64,000 nt of DNA, from the IMG/VR virus record IMGVR_UViG_3300023443_000190, positions 1 to 64,000 of that record, one strand, 5' to 3'. Positions 7,713 through 14,407 of this stretch are shown one piece after another. This stretch comes from a virus. The position numbers and the translations under genes were made by a program. The notes under the pieces were generated by a model. It saw nothing but the letters and a program-made list of their open reading frames with translations, did not search any database and was not told where the DNA came from. Each line of letters starts with the position of its first letter. The first letter of the stretch is position 1.

Positions 7713-8003
7713 ATGAGTGAAAACGATGAAAGAGATTACGGTCTTGTCAAATCGTTCGGTATCGACGATGGGGAACTTGCTGGAAATTCCCCGCAGGAAT
7801 GTTTTGTTCTGGGATACGAATTGGCCCAGATAGATATTTTGCTAAAAGGCCCAGAACCGTTCAGCAGGCCAGTCCACGCAGACAACAGGGACAGAATCAT
7901 CAAGAGTTTCCAGGACACAGGGAGAAAGTTTGATCTCAAGTGGATGACTGAAGATATTTCCGAAACTTGGATGTGGCTCGATTGCACAAAGCCCAATAAC
8001 TAA
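7713..8003 (+). CDS. Small conserved protein, paralogue of the 53.1 kb gene
   Basis: This 96-residue acidic protein shares about 60 percent of its positions with the protein at 53133-53405, including QQ/QECFVLGYEL, PVHA-NR and WMT-D-SE-W blocks. GGAGGTGAGAAGAACA gives a strong ribosome site for ATG 7713. It is the last plus-strand gene of the left arm and overlaps the convergent gene by four bases. The conserved Cys, His and Trp positions suggest a real fold. The function is unknown. Confidence 0.7.
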   Translation: MSENDERDYGLVKSFGIDDGELAGNSPQECFVLGYELAQIDILLKGPEPFSRPVHADNRDRIIKSFQDTGRKFDLKWMTEDISETWMWLDCTKPNN

Positions 8004-8590
8004 TCGGTACAAGTCGAATCCGTTGACGGCTGGGCTGAAAGAATCCCGTCCTTCTCCAACACTTCGATTAGCTCTTCCTCACCAGTCACAAAGTATCTGT
8101 CGTAAAGCGTTTTGACTCGTTTGTACTGAGGCTGGAGTCCTCGTCCACAAGCCCAGTCATGCAGGTAGACCTGCCCTGAATCTGTCTCCAAGGTCAGGGT
8201 TTTATTGCCATACATTTTCTTGATCGGTGACCAGTGGAAATTGCCTGGCCCAAGGGGGTATCTTGAATCCGTTCGGTAGAGGCGGTCGTCATCACCCCAA
8301 GGCGTGATGTCTTGCACGAATTGCCAGAAATCCATCTTCCATCGCTCACAGACGTCGAACTTTTCTATCCAATGGTACCAGCGTCTCCAGAGTGGGTGAT
8401 CCTTTTGTCTGGGATACTTGAGGCAACCGCAGCAGAACAGCTTACGTCTACGGAACCTCCAGCCTTTGATTTGTATGTGCTTTCCGCAACGGCATTGAGC
8501 TAACCATACATCGACCAGACTTGTGACTTTTGCAACGATTGTGAGTTCTTCAAAGACCTCATTTTGCAGGTTGATCTTGTCGATTCGCAT
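8000..8590 (-). CDS. HNH/AP2-like homing endonuclease
   Basis: This 196-residue protein starts with a zinc-finger-like block (CRCG then CCGC near residues 33-56). It continues with HPLWRRW, CERW and a YPLGPGNFHW segment matching the LDR-D-Y-PgNcrW core of phage HNH endonucleases that carry an AP2 domain. A C-terminal DNA-binding region follows. The usual Asp and His of the HNH core look altered, so activity is uncertain. It is convergent to the left arm, and a start-associated element in plus orientation lies inside it near 8257. Confidence 0.6.
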   Translation of the reverse strand: MRIDKINLQNEVFEELTIVAKVTSLVDVWLAQCRCGKHIQIKGWRFRRRKLFCCGCLKYPRQKDHPLWRRWYHWIEKFDVCERWKMDFWQFVQDITPWGDDDRLYRTDSRYPLGPGNFHWSPIKKMYGNKTLTLETDSGQVYLHDWACGRGLQPQYKRVKTLYDRYFVTGEEELIEVLEKDGILSAQPSTDSTCTD

Positions 8591-8993
8591 CAGTCTTTTG
8601 TTCTATGACTTTGCTTTGAACCTTTCCATTCTCATCAACCCACCACTTAACCTTGAGGTTGAGGGGTTCGACATTTACTTCAGGGACGGCGACAACTGGT
8701 GGTTGATCGATTGGCTTCGGTTGTTCCTTTATTTGATTCCAAATCAACATTCCGGCAACAACAGCAACCGGAAGCCCAGATGCGAGAGCGATGCCCATTG
8801 CTGCCTTGCCGCCAATCCCCGACCTGTTAGCATTGATCTGCATGTCGTCCTCTGGGATATCGAGCGATTTGTGTGCGGCCTTTTTGTAGAGTTTGTCTTG
8901 CCAGTCAGACCGTTTGCCCCACCGTTTCCAAAATGCGTATGTGCCCGAATTTGGTACAATCTCATCTGGCAAGTTCGTTTCTGGTTCGCTCAT
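8559..8993 (-). CDS. Single-span membrane protein
   Basis: This 144-residue protein has one membrane segment near residues 62-84 (MGIALASGLPVAVVAGMLIW), followed by a proline- and lysine-rich periplasmic-like part. It overlaps both neighbours by about 30 bases. It may belong to the lysis or envelope group, but no spanin or holin signature is clear. Confidence 0.6.
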   Translation of the reverse strand: MSEPETNLPDEIVPNSGTYAFWKRWGKRSDWQDKLYKKAAHKSLDIPEDDMQINANRSGIGGKAAMGIALASGLPVAVVAGMLIWNQIKEQPKPIDQPPVVAVPEVNVEPLNLKVKWWVDENGKVQSKVIEQKTDANRQDQPAK

Positions 8994-9138
8994 TTTCGTC
9001 TGCTTCTCTTTTTATAGTTTCCTTGACGAATGCGTTCCCGATCTCAAGAAATTCGAGAGCTTGGAGCATGGAGATCCTTCCGTAGTTAATAGGCTCCCCA
9101 CGCTCAATTGTTGCTCTCAATTCTTCCAGATGCGTCAT
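8962..9138 (-). CDS. Small acidic helical protein
   Basis: This 58-residue frame starts at an ATG overlapping the TAA of the upstream gene (TAATG) and reads as one or two amphipathic helices (LEELRATIERGE, LQALEFLEIGNAFV). The tight coupling and composition support it. No family is recognised. Confidence 0.55.
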   Translation of the reverse strand: MTHLEELRATIERGEPINYGRISMLQALEFLEIGNAFVKETIKREADENERTRNELAR

Positions 9139-9380
9139 TATTCGATCTTGCGACGATAGGCCATTTCATCGAACATTTTATCTCTGCGGTCGGAATTCGA
9201 TGTGAACGCCTTACCGAGAACATCGACTGTCAACGTCTGTGATCGTGCAACGATTGCGTTGAAATTTACGTCAGTCGGCGTGTCATTTGAAAAAGACTGT
9301 TGTGCTTGTCGCGTTTCATCAGCACTTTCTCTTGCCCCAAATCCTTTAGTTGAATGAGGGGTTTCATCTTGTATTCCCAT
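9138..9380 (-). CDS. Hypothetical small phage protein
   Basis: This 80-residue protein is polar in its first half and helical with many Arg and Asp later. AGGAGTGACCC precedes the ATG, overlapping the end of the upstream gene. It is coupled to the 58-residue gene downstream. The function is unknown. Confidence 0.6.
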   Translation of the reverse strand: MGIQDETPHSTKGFGARESADETRQAQQSFSNDTPTDVNFNAIVARSQTLTVDVLGKAFTSNSDRRDKMFDEMAYRRKIE

Positions 9381-9383
9381 GGG

Positions 9384-9800
9384 TCACTCCTGTTTTCTGA
9401 TGTTAGCCGGATCGACTCGGATGTTGAGTTCGCCCGACGGCCTGATTTTCCGAAGAGCTTTACGAATCTCCTCGGACAGTTTTCTTTGAACCAGCAATTC
9501 CATACGTTGCTGAAATGCTGTTAAGTCTGGGGTTATTCCGATTGATCCCGGTTTTCCTGGTTCGCCGCGAAACGACTCATCAGCTTTCATCCGTGCGATA
9601 ATCATCGTGGCGAGTTTGTCGTAATTGATTTCGAGTGGTGATCTTGAGGTGACTTCTGGCTGCGGTATCGGTGGACACACTCTGACGACAGGTCGCGGAA
9701 TCAGTTGGCCGAGATTTTGCGGATACATGAATCGAGCGGGAATCTCATTCCGAATAGATCGGGGTGTGACATAACTTGCCACGGATCGGGGAATCCCCAT
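9384..9800 (-). CDS. Hypothetical protein with short collagen-like tract
   Basis: This 138-residue protein has a proline- and arginine-rich N-terminal half, a short GEPGKPGS collagen-like stretch near residue 80, and a C-terminal helical region. Such tracts occur in phage tail and capsid fibres, so a virion role is possible. It lies seven bases downstream of the secreted protease and may share its transcript. Confidence 0.5.
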   Translation of the reverse strand: MGIPRSVASYVTPRSIRNEIPARFMYPQNLGQLIPRPVVRVCPPIPQPEVTSRSPLEINYDKLATMIIARMKADESFRGEPGKPGSIGITPDLTAFQQRMELLVQRKLSEEIRKALRKIRPSGELNIRVDPANIRKQE

Positions 9801-9806
9801 TGGTCG

Positions 9807-10547
9807 TCAACTACTACCCATTGCCTGAAGCGTCTTCGGAATAATCCTGTCTAAGAACGCTCGAATCTGATCAAGTTTAACGACAGTCGCTCCTCGGTAA
9901 ATCGGCCAATTTGACGGGCCTCTCGCTTCGATCCCTCTGTCAGTCCCACCCGATTGAATCCCTACGATTTTATGCTCGTCATTCAGGATCGGCGCACCAC
10001 TATCGCCCGATATCACAAATCCTGTGTAGACGTTATAACTTTGATATTTATCGGTTGCCTGCTCCTTGGTCATATAAAAGTTTCGCATCCCGTTGTGTAC
10101 TGGCCCGCCAATACTGACCAGTTCTCCCTTGCTTCCAGTGCTTAGTGCGAAATCGCTTAACTCCAGCGGTGTCAGGGAATCATTCCGGTACTGAATGAAG
10201 GCGATGTCATAATCGAACTTGTCCCGCGTCATGGCATTGCATTGATTCGACACGTTGCCAGACTGATCGACGATTCGGACAATTTGTCCGCCGTAGGTGA
10301 GGATGTGATTGACGGTGAGAACACCCAACTTATCGTTATGTTTGATGTATACGCCGTTGACCGCGAACCAGTCTTTTTGTAAATGTGTTTTCTTCGCCTG
10401 GACAGTGACGATGGAAGCGTGGTGAGGCTGGCCTCTTTTACTCCATTCCCAATACTGAGGGTCACTCGAAACCTGACCCAAAGAACACCGCGTCAACATC
10501 GCGAATACGACAATCAGCAACGCGGTTTTTCTCAGATAGCGTTTCAT
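9807..10547 (-). CDS. Secreted trypsin-like serine protease
   Basis: This 246-residue protein begins with a Sec-type signal (MKRYLRKTALLIVVFAMLTRC); the Cys at 21 could make it a lipoprotein. The S1-fold triad is visible: His81 in LTVNH, Asp114 in FDYDIAF and Ser183 in SGDSGAPIL, followed by an IVGIQSGG strand. The protein should act outside the cytoplasm. It has its own promoter at 10580-10609 and a GGGGGAATA ribosome site. A secreted protease among phage tail genes is unusual; surface degradation or virion maturation are both possible. Confidence 0.85.
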   Translation of the reverse strand: MKRYLRKTALLIVVFAMLTRCSLGQVSSDPQYWEWSKRGQPHHASIVTVQAKKTHLQKDWFAVNGVYIKHNDKLGVLTVNHILTYGGQIVRIVDQSGNVSNQCNAMTRDKFDYDIAFIQYRNDSLTPLELSDFALSTGSKGELVSIGGPVHNGMRNFYMTKEQATDKYQSYNVYTGFVISGDSGAPILNDEHKIVGIQSGGTDRGIEARGPSNWPIYRGATVVKLDQIRAFLDRIIPKTLQAMGSS

Positions 10548-10579
10548 TATTCCCCCGATTAGCCAGAGTCAAAGTGCGT

Positions 10580-10609
10580 AGATTACACGATGGCTGGGAT
10601 TCTTGTCAA
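10580..10609 (-). promoter_or_regulatory. Sigma70-type promoter for the protease
   Basis: On the minus strand TTGACA (10609-10604) is followed after 18 bases by TAATCT (10585-10580). The expected start of transcription is about 25 bases before the protease ATG at 10547. It is one of the clearest promoters in the window and makes the protease separately expressible. Confidence 0.65.
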
Positions 10610-10619
10610 TAGATGTCTC

Positions 10620-10883
10620 TTAATGATTGTTGGCCAGCTTATTCAGGACTTTCAATATGGCGGCCTGATTTTCTGTCGATTTCTTTGAGTTTGCGACTTG
10701 ACCTTTCGCCAGTTCTTGATAATGAGCCTCGTTCAAAGTGATTCGATGCTCGATTTCTCTCGTGTAAGCGAAGCCGACCATGACCATTGTGAGGGTCATG
10801 GTCGCCAGCCCGCCAAGCAACCACTGAAGACTTCCGCTACTCAATTTCACCTCATTCACTTCAGGGAATTTTTCCTTTGCCAT
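10620..10883 (-). CDS. Single-span membrane protein, coiled-coil end
   Basis: This 87-residue protein has one membrane helix near residues 22-40 (WLLGGLATMTLTMVMVGFAY) followed by a helical, polar tail. AGGAAGAATAAA decides ATG 10883 over an ATG six codons upstream. It starts one base after the preceding stop. It could be a holin-like or envelope protein. Confidence 0.6.
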   Translation of the reverse strand: MAKEKFPEVNEVKLSSGSLQWLLGGLATMTLTMVMVGFAYTREIEHRITLNEAHYQELAKGQVANSKKSTENQAAILKVLNKLANNH

Positions 10884-10884
10884 T

Positions 10885-11379
10885 TTATTCTTCCTGTGCA
10901 TGTCCTGCGAAAGTGAGAAGATAACAGTCGATGTTTGTATTACTTGGAGACTGGTCTTTCATGTCTGACTCATCGAACCTGACCCAGCCTACTCTCGGGT
11001 CGCCTGAAACGTCGTAATCTCTGACGGCGATTGTAACGCGGTTGAACAGTATGTCTAGTTCAGTCAGGATTTCAAACATACGATAGTTATTTGTACTCCT
11101 TTTCACCCAAACCTTTAAGCGAACAATGATGTCCAATTCCCGCTTATTTAGTTTTCTCACAACCGCATCGTCAAACGGATCAATATCAATTTGAACGGCT
11201 TCCGTGACTGAATCAATATCAAATATCTCGTTGTCATATTCTGTCTTACCAGTCAGACTGAAGTTATCGTCGAAATAGGTCATCACTGACTCTTGGATAG
11301 TCAGCTCATTAAACGATCCTACGGTGACGGCAACGACGCCCAGCTTGTTGTAGAACAGCACGATTTGAGGAATAGCCAT
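10885..11379 (-). CDS. Tail terminator-like paralogue
   Basis: This 164-residue protein aligns in length and pattern with the connector-region protein at 57040. Shared patterns include an acidic IDI-F segment, a long strand with VRLKVWVKRSTNNYR versus IRLDLYVKNSTSQYR, GDP-G--R, and a common C-terminal AGHAQ / PAYAQ. The copy at 57040 sits in the head-tail module, so this one may be a second tail-completion protein or a fibre-attachment adaptor. Its neighbours are fibre genes. Confidence 0.55.
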   Translation of the reverse strand: MAIPQIVLFYNKLGVVAVTVGSFNELTIQESVMTYFDDNFSLTGKTEYDNEIFDIDSVTEAVQIDIDPFDDAVVRKLNKRELDIIVRLKVWVKRSTNNYRMFEILTELDILFNRVTIAVRDYDVSGDPRVGWVRFDESDMKDQSPSNTNIDCYLLTFAGHAQEE

Positions 11380-11381
11380 GA

Positions 11382-12362
11382 CTAAACCTCAACAAATACG
11401 AGCCAGCCGTCTATGTCGCCAGTACATTCAAGATTAAGCAACTCGTTATCCGCAGTCTCGAATAATCCTACCGGACAAAATCCTGGGGCAAATCCGCTGT
11501 TTGCAACCAGTTTCATTATGCCTGTCAGTGCCGTTCCCCCTGCATTGCTTTCAAACCTGCAATCTGTTGTGCCGCCAGCAATCAGCACAAGGTTAAGCAC
11601 CCGTATTTTTACACCAACGCCAGCAGCCGCCACGATTGTATTGTCGCCAGAAGCCGCGTTGATGACTGCATATTTGACTTCGCTCGTTGCGTCTGGAAGT
11701 TGTGTTGTTTTCAGAGCGCCGAACTTATCGGATCGAAGAGATTGAATGTCGCCATCAGAATCCGTAATTGCAGTTGATCCCACCTCATCGTCGCGAACCG
11801 ACATCCCCAGCGAACCAGATGGATCGGCATCCGCAGCCACATCCTCGACCACTATCATGTTGTCGATCAGTTGCAAGGCCGTCAGTGCATCCCCATCTTC
11901 CTGAACGACAAATATACCTGCATTGGTGACGTCATGTTCTCCAACCGTCACCGTCCCATTGACGAGAACATGCAAAGCACCATTTGCATCGACGCGAAGA
12001 GGAACCGCATCGCCTTCCACTGCCGTTAAAGCAGAAAGAGTATCGTCTCGGATCGCCCCGCCCACCATCACAGAAGAAGTTGCCAGCGTGAAAGGTGCGT
12101 CATCGACAAATACAGGGTCGTCGATGATCTCAACAGCGGTTTTTATGCTTCCAACGTCTGCAACCATTGTATTGGTGACATCGATAACTTCTACCGGCAG
12201 AGGCGTTGTGCTATCGACCAGTCCGTCATTCGCACCAGCAAGGCCGAACATGATCTTTGTAACGCCGACATCACCGCTCAATGCAGCGATGTTGTCCATG
12301 ACAAGATCGAATCCTGCATCGGTGGTATCGTCGTTTTTCAAATCTCTGGCATTAAAGCCCAT
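11382..12362 (-). CDS. Virion structural protein, fibre or appendage
   Basis: This 326-residue acidic, Val/Asp/Thr-rich beta-type protein contains KTAVEIIDDPVFVDDAPF and similar repeats seen in phage appendage proteins, and a C-terminal beta domain (FETADNELLNLECTGD). AAGGAGAG precedes the ATG and the start overlaps the upstream stop. It probably forms part of a tail fibre or baseplate decoration. Confidence 0.65.
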   Translation of the reverse strand: MGFNARDLKNDDTTDAGFDLVMDNIAALSGDVGVTKIMFGLAGANDGLVDSTTPLPVEVIDVTNTMVADVGSIKTAVEIIDDPVFVDDAPFTLATSSVMVGGAIRDDTLSALTAVEGDAVPLRVDANGALHVLVNGTVTVGEHDVTNAGIFVVQEDGDALTALQLIDNMIVVEDVAADADPSGSLGMSVRDDEVGSTAITDSDGDIQSLRSDKFGALKTTQLPDATSEVKYAVINAASGDNTIVAAAGVGVKIRVLNLVLIAGGTTDCRFESNAGGTALTGIMKLVANSGFAPGFCPVGLFETADNELLNLECTGDIDGWLVFVEV

Positions 12363-12730
12363 TACTCTCCTTCATTCGGCTTTTCGTTTTTCGCCTCAAG
12401 CACAACATCCATAAATGGGATCAATTGTCGGAGTACGCCTTGGTGAATTCCACCGCCTTTGGGTTCCTGTATCGCAGTCTTGAGCATATTCCAATGCTCT
12501 TCTTCGACTTCTACCCACATTTCAGGCGTGGCGGCGTTGAATTGTTTCTCGATGATAGCACAGGCTTTATACGTCTTGTATCCGGCTGGACCTATCGCCG
12601 GATCGGGCAAGACAATGTTCTCTAAATAGCGACCGAATGACCAAGGCGGCATCTCTTTGTCATTGGAATCTCTCCAAGCCACACCGTTCAGCATAACCTG
12701 AATGTCTTCTGGGACTTGAAGGTATTTCAT
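12362..12730 (-). CDS. Hypothetical tail-region protein
   Basis: This 122-residue protein opens with MKYLQVPEDIQVML and is helical afterwards with an acidic C-terminus. It is coupled to the fibre gene downstream by a one-base overlap. No family is assigned; an adaptor or chaperone for fibres is possible from context only. Confidence 0.55.
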   Translation of the reverse strand: MKYLQVPEDIQVMLNGVAWRDSNDKEMPPWSFGRYLENIVLPDPAIGPAGYKTYKACAIIEKQFNAATPEMWVEVEEEHWNMLKTAIQEPKGGGIHQGVLRQLIPFMDVVLEAKNEKPNEGE

Positions 12731-12742
12731 TGTTCATCGATC

Positions 12743-13048
12743 TTATGGAGGTGGAGGTGGCGGAGGACTGTGTTGACCTTCACAAGCTGCTAAGGCTACT
12801 TGTGTTGCGAGGAGCACCGCCTCTGCTGCCTCAACGTCGGCCTCGGCTATTGCCAATTCGATTTCTGCGTCTGCTACGGCTCCTTCTTCCGTCGGACAAT
12901 TACCTACGCCATTGATAACTTCGCAGGCAGTCAAGGCCGCTTGCGTTGCTGTAAGCACAGCTTGTTTTGCATCACGCTGTGCTTCGTCTACCGCTAACTC
13001 CGTCTCTGCATCTGCTACGGCTTCCTCTTCTTCATCGCAATGTGCCAT
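12743..13048 (-). CDS. Two-repeat helical protein with oligoproline end
   Basis: This 101-residue protein consists of two similar ~40-residue units (AVADAETELAVDEAQ and AVADAEIELAIAEAD, each ending in ALTAC or ALAAC plus Glu). The units are alanine-rich and likely helical hairpins, and the protein ends in seven prolines. The DNA end is a run of GGT/GGA triplets on the plus strand. The start is coupled to the upstream stop by TAATG. The function is unknown; a virion coil is plausible. Confidence 0.55.
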   Translation of the reverse strand: MAHCDEEEEAVADAETELAVDEAQRDAKQAVLTATQAALTACEVINGVGNCPTEEGAVADAEIELAIAEADVEAAEAVLLATQVALAACEGQHSPPPPPPP

Positions 13049-13452
13049 TATTCAGAACCCTTTTTTTTCTGTTTTATTAGGATTTTCAGGTAATTGTCTT
13101 TAAGAATCCAAGACAACTTTCCTTTTTCATCTTCGTAAGCAACATGATCTTTGCTTGGCCGTTTTCCAACTTTGTTCAAAGTTATGTAGTATAATGACAC
13201 CAACTTTTTATGAAGCAAAGTTCTTTGCGGAACATCTTGTTTTTCTTTGATTGTCATTATCTTTCTTTCTGATTCCAAATTACGAGAAGGTCCGACAATA
13301 GCCATCGCTGTTAACATCAACGCCCCGAGTATGCCGACGGCTGGACCGACCTTGCCAAACTTTACTCTCTGATTCCTGCCTATCTTATCCAGGAAAACAT
13401 AAAACATCAGGCACAATAAAGCACCTGAAACAGTGACGATCCACTCAAACAT
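13048..13452 (-). CDS. Two-span membrane protein
   Basis: This 134-residue protein has hydrophobic segments near residues 4-20 and 36-54 and a long basic cytoplasmic tail ending in KKKGSE. Its ATG overlaps the end of the upstream gene. With the preceding coiled-coil membrane protein it resembles a holin-type pair, although nothing diagnostic is present. Confidence 0.6.
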   Translation of the reverse strand: MFEWIVTVSGALLCLMFYVFLDKIGRNQRVKFGKVGPAVGILGALMLTAMAIVGPSRNLESERKIMTIKEKQDVPQRTLLHKKLVSLYYITLNKVGKRPSKDHVAYEDEKGKLSWILKDNYLKILIKQKKKGSE

Positions 13453-13708
13453 ATCTTTTTATCATTTGCAAAACACCCGACAGAATTATAACGATGGCCA
13501 GAACCGATCCAAATCCGATGGAAGTAGTCAGGATCAATTTCAGGTTTCGGTCGATCTGTTTGTCTTTTGTCTTGAGTTCCTCAATCGCAGCGTCGATCTG
13601 CTCGACTTTCCAATTCATTCTGATTTCATGGTCTCTGGCCCAAGTCTTAAAGTCATCCATATTCTGCATGGATTCAGCACTCAGATGTGTAATCTTTTCG
13701 TTTTCCAC
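13445..13708 (-). CDS. XhlA-like coiled-coil membrane protein
   Basis: This 87-residue protein has a polar coiled-coil region and a C-terminal membrane helix near residues 60-80 (TTSIGFGSVLAIVIILSGVL). This is the layout of the XhlA/haemolysin-accessory family that works with holins. A GTG start follows AAGGAAAC. The lysis role is inferred from topology and the adjacent two-span gene. Confidence 0.55.
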   Translation of the reverse strand: MENEKITHLSAESMQNMDDFKTWARDHEIRMNWKVEQIDAAIEELKTKDKQIDRNLKLILTTSIGFGSVLAIVIILSGVLQMIKRYV

Positions 13709-13740
13709 AACACCAGTTTCCTTATTTTTTTTTTGGTATC

Positions 13741-14406
13741 CTACGCTGCTATAACACTATTCGGGATCGGTGGTTCTTCGGACTTGGTGGTCCCGTTCAC
13801 CGTCAGATCGAGCCCACCGATTATGTCTAACTCTGGTGACTGGCCATTGATCGGACCATAAAATAGTAGATTGTCATCCTTACGGAGTCTTCGGGGCGAA
13901 GTACCATTAGCCAGTGACGCTATTTCACCAGCGGTTAAATCTACATCCCAAAGTGCTGCGTGGCCAAGGTCTCCGTCGTATGGTTCTTCTATGCTTGCTC
14001 CACCCGCCGCACCAATCCTAACGGGCACTGTGTTTGAGGGCATGTTTCCAGTTTTCACTGCCGAGTTCTCTTGCAGACCATCGACGTAGACTCGGATATT
14101 TGACCCGTCATAAGTTCCTGCGATATAATGCCACTCGCCGTCGTCGATATCCGTTGTGCCTTGGGTGAGTGTGGTGCCACCCGTATTGACGGCGAACAGC
14201 ACTCGGTTACTCAAACCTTCAATCGACAGGAGATAACTGAACTTCCCACCTGCATCATCCCACTTAGCGAATACCTTGTATTCGGTGTTTGGTGTACCTA
14301 ACTTCACCCACATCGACAGAGTGACTTTGTTCCCTGTGAGATTCAGGGCAGCAACATCCCCGACCTCTATGTGGTCATCGCTTGCAGCATCAAAATTCCT
14401 GGCCAT
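13741..14406 (-). CDS. LamG-domain tail adhesin
   Basis: This 221-residue protein matches the concanavalin A-like/LamG fold: VTLSMWVKLG, then WHYIAGTYDG, then IRVYVDGL. A short tail follows (NGTSPRRLRKDDNLLFYGP). Such domains bind carbohydrate, so it probably acts as a receptor-binding appendage. It lies directly downstream of the large tail-fibre gene. Confidence 0.75.
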   Translation of the reverse strand: MARNFDAASDDHIEVGDVAALNLTGNKVTLSMWVKLGTPNTEYKVFAKWDDAGGKFSYLLSIEGLSNRVLFAVNTGGTTLTQGTTDIDDGEWHYIAGTYDGSNIRVYVDGLQENSAVKTGNMPSNTVPVRIGAAGGASIEEPYDGDLGHAALWDVDLTAGEIASLANGTSPRRLRKDDNLLFYGPINGQSPELDIIGGLDLTVNGTTKSEEPPIPNSVIAA

Positions 14407-14407
14407 C

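Larger units (their letters stand above)
2019..8280 (+). repeat. Start-associated repeat family type 1 (~28 copies)
   Basis: A degenerate element, roughly CCCTAYCYTGAATCYGTTGAGA, occurs before nearly every plus-strand gene here, often in tandem. Copies start near 2019, 2067, 2202, 2236, 2419, 2458, 2485, 2916, 3341, 3368, 3774, 4067, 4102, 4526, 4738, 5109, 5428, 5465, 5671, 5693, 6022, 6576, 7054, 7082, 7609, 7634, 8007 and 8257. The last copy of a group usually merges with the Shine-Dalgarno site (GAGAGGA, GAGAAAGG) 10-20 bases before the ATG. Many copies carry the stop codon of the preceding gene. Several form small hairpins, for example CCCGAT CT ATCGGG at 2492-2505. The entry spans the outermost copies. 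Confidence 0.8.

Noticed and set aside
2019-8280. CRISPR-like array
   Set aside because: Repeats are degenerate, spacing is irregular and most lie at gene starts; there are no cas genes.
11923-12414. Plus-strand frame opposite the appendage gene
   Set aside because: Shadow of the minus-strand gene with Thr/Ser-biased content and no start signal.
8000-14406. Recognisable endolysin
   Set aside because: No lysozyme, amidase or transglycosylase motif was found; only membrane proteins of holin-like topology.
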